Source of the DNA: Gemmatimonadales bacterium UBA7835
GTDB taxonomy: Bacteria; Gemmatimonadota; Gemmatimonadetes; Longimicrobiales; Gaopeijiaceae
Length of the DNA: 23,543 bases
Direction: 5' to 3'
NCBI GenBank assembly: GCA_002500925.1
Contig: DLTN01000066.1
Location: 1-23,543 of the forward strand
Within the stretch, counting starts at the first letter, position 1, and every line of letters begins with the position of its first letter. Under the pieces are notes generated by a model. That model did not search any database, had not been told where the DNA came from, and saw only the letters and a program-made list of their open reading frames with translations. This document shows, one piece after another, positions 8,146 to 16,109 of the stretch. Made by a program: the position numbers and the translations under genes.

Positions 8146-8436
8146 TTAACGGCCAAAAACCCGATCGAAATCTTTAGCCAGATCCACATCCAACTTCGTG
8201 ATCCCACCTGCATCGTGAGTGTTCAGGTCAACTCGCACCGAGTTATAGACGTTGCACCACTCCGGGTGATGGTTCTTTCTCTCTGCACATAGCGCGGCGG
8301 CAGACATAAAACCGAACGCCTCGACAAAGTCAGCGAACCGGTACTCCTTGTGGAGTTTGCCATCCTTGACCTCCCATCCATCAAGTTCAGAAGTCGCTGC
8401 GTTCAAAGAATCGCCATCTAGAAGATCTCGTGTCAT
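8146..8436 (-). CDS. phhB: pterin-4a-carbinolamine dehydratase
   Basis: The protein has 96 residues, the usual size. The enzyme dehydrates 4a-hydroxytetrahydrobiopterin so that the pterin cofactor of aromatic amino-acid hydroxylases can be recycled. Some family members have also been linked to molybdenum-cofactor metabolism. The signature is complete: NHHPEWCNVYN (55-65) with His56 and His57, then LNTHDAGGITKLD with His74, giving the three catalytic histidines. I chose ATG 8436; a GTG 42 bases upstream would add 14 residues not normal for the family and has no Shine-Dalgarno. It lies 60 bases after the beta-lactamase-like gene on the same strand. No phenylalanine hydroxylase gene is visible in the window. 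Confidence 0.92.
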   Translation of the reverse strand: MTRDLLDGDSLNAATSELDGWEVKDGKLHKEYRFADFVEAFGFMSAAALCAERKNHHPEWCNVYNSVRVDLNTHDAGGITKLDVDLAKDFDRVFGR

Positions 8437-8496
8437 AGAAAGCCTAAGAGGGTAGGGCACGGGCGCTCTAATGAGCACTTTATCGAAAATCCCGCA

Positions 8497-9753
8497 CTAG
8501 TTGGGAAGACTAACTCCAGCCACAGCCTTCGTTACAGCACGCTGAAGCGGACCGACGTCAGGATATTCAGTATTCTCGTCCACATCGAAGTTCTGTCTAT
8601 TCGTAAGAAGAACAAGCGCTAACCCCTGATCGGGCACACCTAGCACGAAGGTCCCTGTGAATCCCGTGTGACCGAAGGAGCCCTGAGGCGCGTAGACGGG
8701 TAACTGCCATCCCAAGGCCTGCCTGTCACCTGTTGGGCCAAGAAAATTTGCTACGGTCTCAGGGGAGACGAGGCGATTTCCTTCGTACTCGCCGCGGCTA
8801 AGCATTAGGCCAAGGAGGACGTAAAGATCTCGAGCCGTAGAGAAGAGGCCGGCATGTCCAGCCACTCCACCGAACGCATGAAACGCGTTGCCGTCGTTCA
8901 CCTCTCCATCTAGCCACCAATTCCGCCATTCAGACCAGGCATCAGCATCGCCTGCGATCTCGTAGCCAAATCGTAGGTCATGAATCATCCGGCGCTCGAA
9001 TGGATTCCCACGTGATGTGCGTGCAAACACCACATCAGCCAATGGAGGGACGGCGACACGCTCTTCTGCGGATACCATCGACTTATCTCCGGCGACCTCC
9101 ACCCTCCGGTACGCAGTCGACTCAAGTCCCAGTGGATCATAGAGTTCGCGCATCACAAATTCATCGAGCGGTTGAGATGCGACTTTCTCCGCAATCAGCC
9201 CTAGCAACATGAACCCCAGGTCGCTGTAATTCCTCTCTTTGCCGGCCGGCCACATCAGTGAGAGCGAGCGGATATACGCATACGCTTCATCCTTATCAGA
9301 TGCGTGATAATAGGTCGGCACCCATTGCGGCAGTCCCGACCGGTGCGTGAGCAGGTCCCTAACCTTCACTAGCTCACGGCCATCTCCCACAAAGTCAGTC
9401 AGATACCGAGACACCGGCGCGTCAAGTAGGACCTCGCCCCGATCTGAAAGCACCATCATCGCTAGTGTGGTCGCCATCACCTTCGTAACTGACGCTAGAT
9501 CAAACACAGTCGATGGAGTCATGGGAACCCCATCTGCGACCGAGGCCAGTCCGTAGGCAGCCTCGTGCAGAACCTGTCCGTCCTTTGCCACGAGAAGCAC
9601 CGCACCTGGGATTAGCTTTTGATCGACCCAGCTGGCAACCAGAGAATCGGCTACTGACACGTCAGGGTCAGAGGTAGCGAGCGCACTCCGGTCGCACGCA
9701 CCAATCGAAGCACACAGCAAGAACGCTGCGACTCTTAAATCCCAAGAAAGCAA
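8497..9753 (-). CDS. serine hydrolase lipoprotein, class C beta-lactamase / D-aminopeptidase fold
   Basis: This 418-residue exported protein is likely a lipoprotein, with lipobox SIGAC (Cys20) after a short hydrophobic stretch. The catalytic motifs of the penicillin-binding/class C fold are present: SVTK at 88-91 (Ser88 nucleophile, Lys91), YSD at 176-178 in place of YAN, and HTG at 362-364 in place of KTG. This is the pattern of YbbE/EstB-type esterases and peptidases more than true beta-lactamases. An insert at about 220-290 precedes GGVAGHAGLFSTA. The start is TTG 9753, ten bases after the stop of the gene upstream; no ATG or GTG is available nearby, so the exact N-terminus is uncertain. 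It probably forms an operon with the plug protein and carbinolamine dehydratase. The substrate is unknown. Confidence 0.85.
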   Translation of the reverse strand: MLSWDLRVAAFLLCASIGACDRSALATSDPDVSVADSLVASWVDQKLIPGAVLLVAKDGQVLHEAAYGLASVADGVPMTPSTVFDLASVTKVMATTLAMMVLSDRGEVLLDAPVSRYLTDFVGDGRELVKVRDLLTHRSGLPQWVPTYYHASDKDEAYAYIRSLSLMWPAGKERNYSDLGFMLLGLIAEKVASQPLDEFVMRELYDPLGLESTAYRRVEVAGDKSMVSAEERVAVPPLADVVFARTSRGNPFERRMIHDLRFGYEIAGDADAWSEWRNWWLDGEVNDGNAFHAFGGVAGHAGLFSTARDLYVLLGLMLSRGEYEGNRLVSPETVANFLGPTGDRQALGWQLPVYAPQGSFGHTGFTGTFVLGVPDQGLALVLLTNRQNFDVDENTEYPDVGPLQRAVTKAVAGVSLPN

Positions 9754-9763
9754 CCGTCGTGTG

Positions 9764-10579
9764 CTAGCGGGTCTTTGTCCACAGCACCACGACGCCGCAG
9801 TTACCGCCCTGGCTAGAACCAGACTGCGTCATGCCATACTCAACCGGAATTTCGGAGGGCCGGCGATATATCTCGACCGCATCAATTGTCTGGAGAGGCG
9901 CTATTACCTCAATAGGCAGGGATGAAGTCATCTGAACAGAGAGCCTTGTACCATCAAGATAGATGGTCGGCGTACAGAACTGGCCCGTTCCAGCCAGCCT
10001 AAGGGAAGCCCCCTGGAAGGCATTTATTCCTCCCTGTGGCTGCGTTAGCAGGACACCTGGAATGCCCCTGAAAAGATCTTCTGACGTTAGCGCGGGTGAG
10101 TCTTCGATCATCACCGGAGTAATGAACCGACCAAGCCCGCGCGTAACGCGTCGCACGAATCCGTTCTTAACCAACTGGTGCTGGAGCGCCGGTCGGTTAA
10201 GCGAGACCAAAAGACCGTCGATAGGCATCGGAGTCGCCGCGATACGAAACTCGACGTCCATCTCCCCATCTCCACCGAGCTCGAAAATGCCCGCAGCTGT
10301 CTCCTTGAAGCCGAAGGCAGAAGCAACAAGCATGAACGAACCTCCATCAGGAGCTCTTACCGAAAACCGGCCCTGACCGTTCGTAACTCCTGAGGTCACT
10401 GAGTCACCCGTCTCTGTCATCATAATGACAAGGCCCAAGGAAATGGGTTGTCCCGACTCCACTTCCATCAGCGTACCGTTGATCGTCTGCGCGTTTGCAC
10501 CAACAGCCGTCAGGCCGAAACTCAAGCAAATCCCGGCAAGCAAGCGCATCCCGAACGCCCAGCCGCGTCCGTGCTTCAT
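9764..10579 (-). CDS. secreted carboxypeptidase-regulatory-like plus TonB-plug-like protein
   Basis: The 271-residue protein has a clear signal peptide (1-30, cleavage after ANA). A carboxypeptidase regulatory-like beta-sandwich covers about 31-115 (starting INGTLMEVESGQPI). It is followed by a TonB-receptor plug-like part at about 165-268, recognised by LTSEDLFRGIPGV, an IYLDG turn and DAVEIYRRPSEIPVEY. The outer-membrane barrel of a real TonB-dependent receptor is absent; the stop follows right after the plug. Cys202 and Cys261 could form a disulfide. This barrel-less architecture is recalled as common in Gemmatimonadota. A role in outer-membrane or surface binding is possible but unproven. 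It is the first gene before the beta-lactamase-like gene, with a 10-base gap. Confidence 0.75.
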   Translation of the reverse strand: MKHGRGWAFGMRLLAGICLSFGLTAVGANAQTINGTLMEVESGQPISLGLVIMMTETGDSVTSGVTNGQGRFSVRAPDGGSFMLVASAFGFKETAAGIFELGGDGEMDVEFRIAATPMPIDGLLVSLNRPALQHQLVKNGFVRRVTRGLGRFITPVMIEDSPALTSEDLFRGIPGVLLTQPQGGINAFQGASLRLAGTGQFCTPTIYLDGTRLSVQMTSSLPIEVIAPLQTIDAVEIYRRPSEIPVEYGMTQSGSSQGGNCGVVVLWTKTR

Positions 10580-10606
10580 ACCAAAAGCCTCCAGGCCCTG
10601 TGTTTC

Positions 10607-10621
10607 ATTTGAGCCTCAAAT
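10607..10621. repeat. 15-base inverted repeat upstream of the plug-protein gene
   Basis: ATTTGAG-C-CTCAAAT is a perfect 7-base inverted repeat around one base, 27 bases before the ATG of the plug-protein gene and next to an AT-rich TATATT on the minus strand. It could be an operator half-site pair or chance. The surrounding gap 10580-10734 contains nothing else I can name. Confidence 0.35.
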
Positions 10622-10734
10622 ATATCGACGTCTTCTGCCCGAGTGATACCACTTAAGATACCAAAGGGTCTCTCCGGCCACATCACCCTTCGACTTCCTT
10701 GTCACAATCGCGCCCTCAAACGAGGTGTCCAAGG

Positions 10735-11388
10735 TCAGCTTCCCCACGGGGCTAAGGGCACTTCCACCGGCTCGCTCAGATCAAACTCGACACGGAATCG
10801 CCGATCTTCCCCCTCACGTCTAAGCTGGTAAACGAAGATCTCTCCGGGTCTCACTTCCAGACTCCACACATTCAGAGCTGCCTCCGGCACCAGGCGTGCA
10901 GTAAGCTCATCCGCGAGAAACTCTTGGACGCTGGGGTCACCCTGCCCACGCGTGTCTCCGCCGTACTGAGAAATCTCGTCCTCTGTCCCGTCGGCGTGCC
11001 TGTGATCGTGCTTCAAGCGCAAACCAACCGACGTCGGTGTTACGACCCATGTGCGAGACCGGTCGTCACCCACATGGAACGGGATACGGATCTCAGCAAG
11101 ATCACAAGACCGAACGTGCATGATAACTGGCACATTTTCGAATGCGGGATCAGGGGGAACACTCTCGGTCACTTGACCCTCAAAAGCGTGTCCGCACAGT
11201 TCTTCGAGTGAAGACCAAAATGTCAGCTGAGGATCACTGTCCGGGTCAGGAGGCCCCTCAACCACCTGCTCTTCATCGCCCCTGTAACCACTGCATCCCC
11301 ACACCGTGAAGAGCAGGACGAGTAACAGGTAACGAACAAAGCTCGCACTCAAAAAGGTGGCGGGTCGGTTTTTAATCTTGCTTGTCAT
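10735..11388 (-). CDS. uncharacterised lipoprotein with a His/Asp cluster
   Basis: This 217-residue protein was not assigned to a named family. The N-terminus has basic residues, a hydrophobic helix (about 18-30) and the lipobox TVWGC (Cys32), so it is probably an outer- or inner-membrane lipoprotein. An acidic linker (37-52) follows. The mature part carries Cys65 and Cys95, which may form a disulfide, and a KHDHRHADGTEDE stretch at 127-139 that could bind metal. The C-terminal 40 residues are beta-rich. The gene is divergent from the M14 peptidase gene across a 108-base gap, and the plug-protein gene follows after 155 bases on the same strand. The function is unknown. Confidence 0.7.
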   Translation of the reverse strand: MTSKIKNRPATFLSASFVRYLLLVLLFTVWGCSGYRGDEEQVVEGPPDPDSDPQLTFWSSLEELCGHAFEGQVTESVPPDPAFENVPVIMHVRSCDLAEIRIPFHVGDDRSRTWVVTPTSVGLRLKHDHRHADGTEDEISQYGGDTRGQGDPSVQEFLADELTARLVPEAALNVWSLEVRPGEIFVYQLRREGEDRRFRVEFDLSEPVEVPLAPWGS

Positions 11389-11496
11389 ACCTCGACACTA
11401 GCAAAGCTTCATGCCCCACTCCAGACCCACGACTATATTCCTCATTCCTTCTTGGCCGGTCACGGGACCGCTGAAACAACTCTCACCCGGGGAAAA

Positions 11497-14112
11497 ATGC
11501 CGATGGTCGGCCCAATCCTGTTCGCTACCCTGATGCAGGTTCCTGCACCTACTCAAGAAATCCTGACAGCCCCCAGCTACGATGAAAGCATTCCAACACT
11601 GGAAGAAGTGGTAGGTCACGGATTCCGCGAGGAAATCACTCATCCGGATGAGATCGTCACCTACTTCCGCGCGCTAGTGGATGCAGCTCCGGACCGCACG
11701 CGCCTGATTCAGTACGCCGAAAGCTGGGAGGGACGACCACTCCACGTATTAGTCATCGGGTCACCGGAACGCATCGCAAATCTGGAGGGGGTCAAAGCCG
11801 ACCTAGCTCGCTTTTCAGCCGTTAAAGGTCTTTCAGATGACGAGGTCGAGGAGCTCATCGCTAAGCTCCCCGTCGTCACAGCATTAATGCATGGAATCCA
11901 TGGGAATGAGATCACCCCCAACGGAGCGGCGATGGCTGAAGCATATCACCTCCTTGCAGCGGAAGGAGACGCGACTGTGGACATGATCCTCCGAGAGTCA
12001 CTGGTACTTATTGACCCCACCGAAAACCCGGACGGTCGGGCCCGCTTCGTGCAACACACGACCATGTCGCGGGCTCGCTGGCCAAACCAAGAAACCTACT
12101 CGGCAGAGCACGACGAGCCTTGGCCTGGAGGACGCGGAAACCACTATCTCTTCGATTTGAACAGAGACCTCTTCATTCAAAGTCAGCCAGAGACAGCAGG
12201 AAAGGTCGACTTATTACTGGAGTTCAGGCCGAACATCGTCGCAGACCTGCATGAAATGGGTGGCAACTCGACGTATTTCTTTCCCCCCACCGCTCCTCCC
12301 GAAAACCCATGGTACGGGGAACGACAGATTGCGCTGATGGAAGTCTTTGGGCGCGCGAACGCAGCAGCCTTCGATGAACGTGGCTTTGCCTATTTCAACA
12401 GGGAAGTGTTTGACCTGTTCTATCCCGGCTACGTCGACATGTGGCCAATGAACCATGGCGCGCTTGGCATGACCTATGAGCAAGCATCGGCGCGTGCACT
12501 CGTGCTCGAGAAATCAGACGGTGACCTCATGACTTACGGCGATGGAGTCCTCCATCACTTCACCGCCGCAATCACCACTGCAGCAACAGCTGCCCGACAC
12601 AGAGAAAGCATCCTGCGCGATTATTTCGAATATCGCCGTGAAGGTGTTGAAATGGGCCGGAGCGGTCCCGCCGAGCTGTTACTTCACTCTAAGCATGATC
12701 CGGCCATGGCTAAAAGGCTTGCGATGATGCTCGCCTCCAACGGGATCGATGTGCATTTCGCCACGGGAGACGTAAACACCTCAAGCGGACAGCTTCCCGG
12801 CTCGAGCACCTACATAGTGCCCTTAGACCAACCCGCTAGCCGGATGGCTCGTAACTTACTCGACCATCACGTCCCGATGAGCGAGGCGTTCGTGCAACGT
12901 CAAATAGAGCGAAGAGCCCGTCGTGAGCGTGATGAAATTTACGACATCACGGCCTGGAGCCAGTCGCTGTTATGGGACGTGGAGGTCATCGAATTAGATC
13001 GCAAAAGTGGTGCGGCTGGGGAGTTGCTCGATCCAGACTACGAGCCAGGACCAGCTCCACCCTTGCCCACAGCCAGCGTTGGATACTTGATCCCTTGGGG
13101 TACTGCCGCAGCCGCTACCGTGGCAGAAGCGATGCAAAGCGGTATTCGGGTCCGTGCATCTGGCCAACGGTTCACTTTGGGCGGCCGAGAATACGGACCA
13201 GGGACGGCTATAATTCGGGCAGCCGAAAACGGGGCGGACCTCGCCACTTCCTTAGGCGTTATCGCCGGCCGACACGGTGCCGAGCCTGTGCCCATAGATG
13301 ATTCATATGTTACAGAAGGTGCATCTCTAGGGGCGAATAGCGTCCGGGCCCTCCGTTCCCCTAGAATCTTGCTGGCGTACGACCAACCAACTTCGAGTTA
13401 CTCCACAGGATGGGCTCGATACATCCTTGAGCAGCGATACGGTCTTCAAGTAACAGCAGTCCGTGGACGCAGTCTAGGTCGGGCTAACTTGTCCGAATAC
13501 GACGTAATCGTGCTACCGAGCGGAAACTATTCCGGAGTCATCGGATCAGGGCTTTTAGACCAACTCCAAAACTGGATGTCTGGAGGCGGCACGCTCATCA
13601 CCATGGCAAACTCAACCTCTTGGGCTACCCGTGCCGGACTGCTTTCGACGAGCTCCGAGCGCAGGGGCGGAAGGGCCGCAGGAACCGATGCCCCGAGCGA
13701 AGGTACCCCGAGCCAGCCCATCGAGTACTTGGATGAAATCGTACCAGAAGATGAATCTCCCGTGAGTGTTCCGGGTGCGATACTTCGCGTTGTTCTCGAT
13801 CTAAATCACTGGATGTCCTCAGGTACCGATGGTGAAATCGGGGTACTGGTCGAAGGATCACGGATCTTCAGTCCGCTTACTCTGGATAACGGCACAAACA
13901 TTGGGCGATACGGTTCTCTCGATGATTTGGTCTTGGGTGGCATAGTGTGGGATGAAGCAAGACCACAGCTCGTCAACAAGGCATTCCTCATGCACGAGGG
14001 CCACGGCGCCGGGCAGATCATCGCCTTTGCAGAGGATCCTAACTACCGAGCGTATGCCGAGGCGACCCAACTGCTATTCATTAACGCCGTGCTGTTAGGT
14101 GCCGGGCGATAG
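11497..14112 (+). CDS. secreted M14-family zinc carboxypeptidase with C-terminal amidotransferase-like domain
   Basis: The protein has 871 residues from ATG 11497, which is preceded by GGGGA and gives a short hydrophobic export signal. A TTG at 11452 would add 15 unlikely residues. The peptidase domain spans about 35-360. Zinc ligands are His135 and Glu138 in MHGIHGNE and His252 in DLHEMGG. ENPDGR and LNRD lie between them, and Glu328 in GMTYEQAS is the probable catalytic base. The middle part is unassigned. Around residues 640-720 a Rossmann-like region (DVIVLPSGNYSG, WMSGGGTLITM) resembles class I amidotransferase or ThuA-type folds but lacks a nucleophile cysteine. I saw no cysteine in the whole protein, which suits an exported enzyme. 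It probably degrades peptides outside the cytoplasm. It is transcribed divergently from the lipoprotein gene. Confidence 0.87.
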   Translation: MPMVGPILFATLMQVPAPTQEILTAPSYDESIPTLEEVVGHGFREEITHPDEIVTYFRALVDAAPDRTRLIQYAESWEGRPLHVLVIGSPERIANLEGVKADLARFSAVKGLSDDEVEELIAKLPVVTALMHGIHGNEITPNGAAMAEAYHLLAAEGDATVDMILRESLVLIDPTENPDGRARFVQHTTMSRARWPNQETYSAEHDEPWPGGRGNHYLFDLNRDLFIQSQPETAGKVDLLLEFRPNIVADLHEMGGNSTYFFPPTAPPENPWYGERQIALMEVFGRANAAAFDERGFAYFNREVFDLFYPGYVDMWPMNHGALGMTYEQASARALVLEKSDGDLMTYGDGVLHHFTAAITTAATAARHRESILRDYFEYRREGVEMGRSGPAELLLHSKHDPAMAKRLAMMLASNGIDVHFATGDVNTSSGQLPGSSTYIVPLDQPASRMARNLLDHHVPMSEAFVQRQIERRARRERDEIYDITAWSQSLLWDVEVIELDRKSGAAGELLDPDYEPGPAPPLPTASVGYLIPWGTAAAATVAEAMQSGIRVRASGQRFTLGGREYGPGTAIIRAAENGADLATSLGVIAGRHGAEPVPIDDSYVTEGASLGANSVRALRSPRILLAYDQPTSSYSTGWARYILEQRYGLQVTAVRGRSLGRANLSEYDVIVLPSGNYSGVIGSGLLDQLQNWMSGGGTLITMANSTSWATRAGLLSTSSERRGGRAAGTDAPSEGTPSQPIEYLDEIVPEDESPVSVPGAILRVVLDLNHWMSSGTDGEIGVLVEGSRIFSPLTLDNGTNIGRYGSLDDLVLGGIVWDEARPQLVNKAFLMHEGHGAGQIIAFAEDPNYRAYAEATQLLFINAVLLGAGR

Positions 14113-14130
14113 TCATGGGAGGCATTCCGG

Positions 14131-14188
14131 GCCTGCAGCTCTGTGAGAACAAAACCTTAATGGGCCAAAGGTTTTGGCATCTGCAGGT
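14131..14188. other. nested inverted repeats between the M14 peptidase and DUF2007 genes
   Basis: The inner hairpin is CAAAACCTT (14150-14158) and AAGGTTTTG (14168-14176): nine pairs with a 9-base loop. It is enclosed by CCTGCAG (14132-14138) and CTGCAGG (14181-14187), seven pairs plus a possible G-U. The internal loop is 11 bases on the left and 4 on the right. It begins 19 bases after the peptidase stop and ends 34 bases before the DUF2007 ATG. It may be a terminator for the peptidase or a structured leader. The inner stem ends in TTTT but is not GC-rich. Confidence 0.5.
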
Positions 14189-14222
14189 GCGCTGACCATT
14201 GGAACAACGAGTCGACAGAAAG

Positions 14223-14744
14223 ATGCGGGAGATTGCGGTCGCCCAATACGCCTGGCGCTATGAAGCGGAGTTCGCCGCCGGCTTTCTTCGGGACGCCAAC
14301 ATCGCACACCGGCTGCAGATTGACGATCCCGCGCTGGGTATTTCCATATCTTCGGCTGCTACTCTTTGGGTGCTCGCTGCGGACGAGAAACGTGCCCGTG
14401 AAATACTCGACATAAGCGAGGAGCATTCGCCTCGCCTATCTAGTCCCCAAAAGGCATATCACCCCGTGAGCACAAGCACACCGGCTAGGATTGATATCCA
14501 TGATGGTGCGAATCGCACACCCACCACGCACAGCAAGATGACCTTTCGGGCGCGAGCCTTCGCAATAATCTGTGCTGTCGGCCTAGCCGGCATAGGTCAG
14601 ATGTTACTTACGCACTGGTATCTACCTGGGCCTGGACCCGCACTTGCATTCTTAGTGGCCATGTTAGTAGTGATAGGTTTCACTGGAAAAGCTCCCAGAG
14701 CCCTGAAAAACTTTCTCTTGGCTGTCTCGGGAGGAATCCCATAG
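14223..14744 (+). CDS. DUF2007-like N-terminal domain with two-helix membrane tail
   Basis: The protein has 173 residues from ATG 14223, which is preceded by AGAAAG. A TTG at 14199 would add eight residues and cannot be excluded. The first 65 residues match the DUF2007 pattern of putative signal-transducing proteins: a strand, the EAEFAAGFLRDANIAH helix, an acidic IDDP turn and a final WVLAADEKRAREIL helix. A polar linker leads to two hydrophobic helices at about 110-130 and 138-154, and the C-terminus is basic. The cellular role is not known. It stands alone, 110 bases after the peptidase stop and 84 bases before the alcohol dehydrogenase. Confidence 0.7.
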   Translation: MREIAVAQYAWRYEAEFAAGFLRDANIAHRLQIDDPALGISISSAATLWVLAADEKRAREILDISEEHSPRLSSPQKAYHPVSTSTPARIDIHDGANRTPTTHSKMTFRARAFAIICAVGLAGIGQMLLTHWYLPGPGPALAFLVAMLVVIGFTGKAPRALKNFLLAVSGGIP

Positions 14745-14828
14745 AGAGGCAACCTTGATCCAAACCAATCCGACCTCCCTCTTTTAACCCTTGTTTCCTT
14801 ACCAACCGTCCACACTGAGCATTCGCAC

Positions 14829-16082
14829 ATGAAGGCTGTAACCTTCAACGTCACAATCCCGAGCTACGTGGTCGGAAAAACATTAGGAAAATTGACCGAG
14901 GCCGCCGTCTTCGGCGGGCTGAGCGGAGTCCGATTCGAAGAGCTCGCCGAACCTGAGCTCCCCGGAGACCGCTGGGTCAAGCTAGAGGTCATTCTCGCCG
15001 GCATCTGCGGGTCGGACATAGGGAACCTGACGCTCAAATCTAGTCCGGCGATGGAGCCATTTGGGTCATTCCCGGCGGTCCTCGGACATGAGATCTTGGC
15101 CCGAGTCGTAGAAACTGGTCCGGGAGTGACCAGAGTAGAAGTTGGGCAACGAGTAGCTGTAGACCCAGGCGTTTCCTGTGTGGTTCGTGGCCACCAAGGG
15201 TCGGAACAGTGCGTCTCATGCATAGAAGGACTGCCCTCCACCTGCACGCGAGCGGGAGACGAAGGAAAGACGATCATCGGGGCAGGGCCTATACAGCGGG
15301 GTATGACGATCGGGTATCACGCAAGTCTCCCTGGTGGGTGGGGGGAGCGTATGATCGCTCACGAGTCGCAACTCTTTCCCGTTAGCGACGCCATTAACGA
15401 TCGATCAGCCTCACTGATAGAGCCGCTTGCCGTAGGCATGCATGCCGCGCTGCAGTCACGCCCTCTAGGTGAAGGGCCCGCGCTAGTCCTAGGAAGCGGA
15501 CCCATCGCACTTGGTGTCATATGGGCCCTTCGAGCCACCGGCTATAACGGCGAACTTGTCGCTCAAGTGCGAAGGGAGCACGAGGCCGACTTGGCGCGTG
15601 CCCTCGGTGCATCCTCAGTGATCTCACCAGGAGACGAGGCCCGGGACGCGATGGTCGCGACTGGGGCGAATGCGTATATGCCCATCGTCGGGGACGAGGT
15701 CTATGCCGGAGGGGGCTTCCCGCTGATCTTCGACTGTGTGGGAAGCGGCCAAACGGTCAAGCAGGCACTTCGATACGCCACTGTGAGGGGCCGAATCGTT
15801 CTTCTTGGATGCGCTGCTGAAATCCCAAAGCTCGACCTGACACCTGTGTGGGCGAATGAGCTTCGGATTCAAGGCTATCAGTGCTACGGAGAGGAAGCGT
15901 GGCGCAACGGCACCGAACACACGTTCAAGATCACACACGACTTGCTTATAGAAACTGGCGCTCCCGTGGAGCGCTTGGTGACGCACATCTATCCGCTACG
16001 CCAATACCAAGAGGCGCTCTCGACCGCAGCTAACCGACGCAAGACTGGTTCTATCAAAGTCCTCTTGGACCCGCGGAGCTGA
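14829..16082 (+). CDS. zinc-dependent alcohol dehydrogenase (MDR family)
   Basis: The 417-residue protein is a medium-chain dehydrogenase that should oxidise an alcohol with NAD(P)+. Catalytic zinc ligands are Cys60 in GICGSD, His87-Glu88 in LGHEI and Glu198 in EPLA. Structural-zinc cysteines appear as Cys117, Cys128, Cys131 and Cys139; the first is unusually far from the second (10 residues between instead of 2). The nucleotide fold has VLGSGPIALG at 220-229. About 30 residues lie between the start and the core, including a helix-like VVGKTLGKL, as in one actinobacterial-type branch recalled for this family. No Shine-Dalgarno is evident before ATG 14829. The DadA-like gene follows after 27 bases, so a two-gene unit is likely. 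The substrate is unknown. Confidence 0.85.
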   Translation: MKAVTFNVTIPSYVVGKTLGKLTEAAVFGGLSGVRFEELAEPELPGDRWVKLEVILAGICGSDIGNLTLKSSPAMEPFGSFPAVLGHEILARVVETGPGVTRVEVGQRVAVDPGVSCVVRGHQGSEQCVSCIEGLPSTCTRAGDEGKTIIGAGPIQRGMTIGYHASLPGGWGERMIAHESQLFPVSDAINDRSASLIEPLAVGMHAALQSRPLGEGPALVLGSGPIALGVIWALRATGYNGELVAQVRREHEADLARALGASSVISPGDEARDAMVATGANAYMPIVGDEVYAGGGFPLIFDCVGSGQTVKQALRYATVRGRIVLLGCAAEIPKLDLTPVWANELRIQGYQCYGEEAWRNGTEHTFKITHDLLIETGAPVERLVTHIYPLRQYQEALSTAANRRKTGSIKVLLDPRS

Positions 16083-16109
16083 ATCCCCCATCGTGCGGAC
16101 AGCTACCCA

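Noticed and set aside
11434..11439. TATATT as a -10 box for the M14 peptidase gene
   Set aside because: No acceptable -35 element is found at 16-18 bases upstream, so I do not call a promoter.
11398..11643. 81-residue minus-strand ORF opposite the start of the M14 peptidase gene
   Set aside because: It lies opposite a well-supported coding region, has no recognisable domain and no ribosome-binding site; taken as a shadow.
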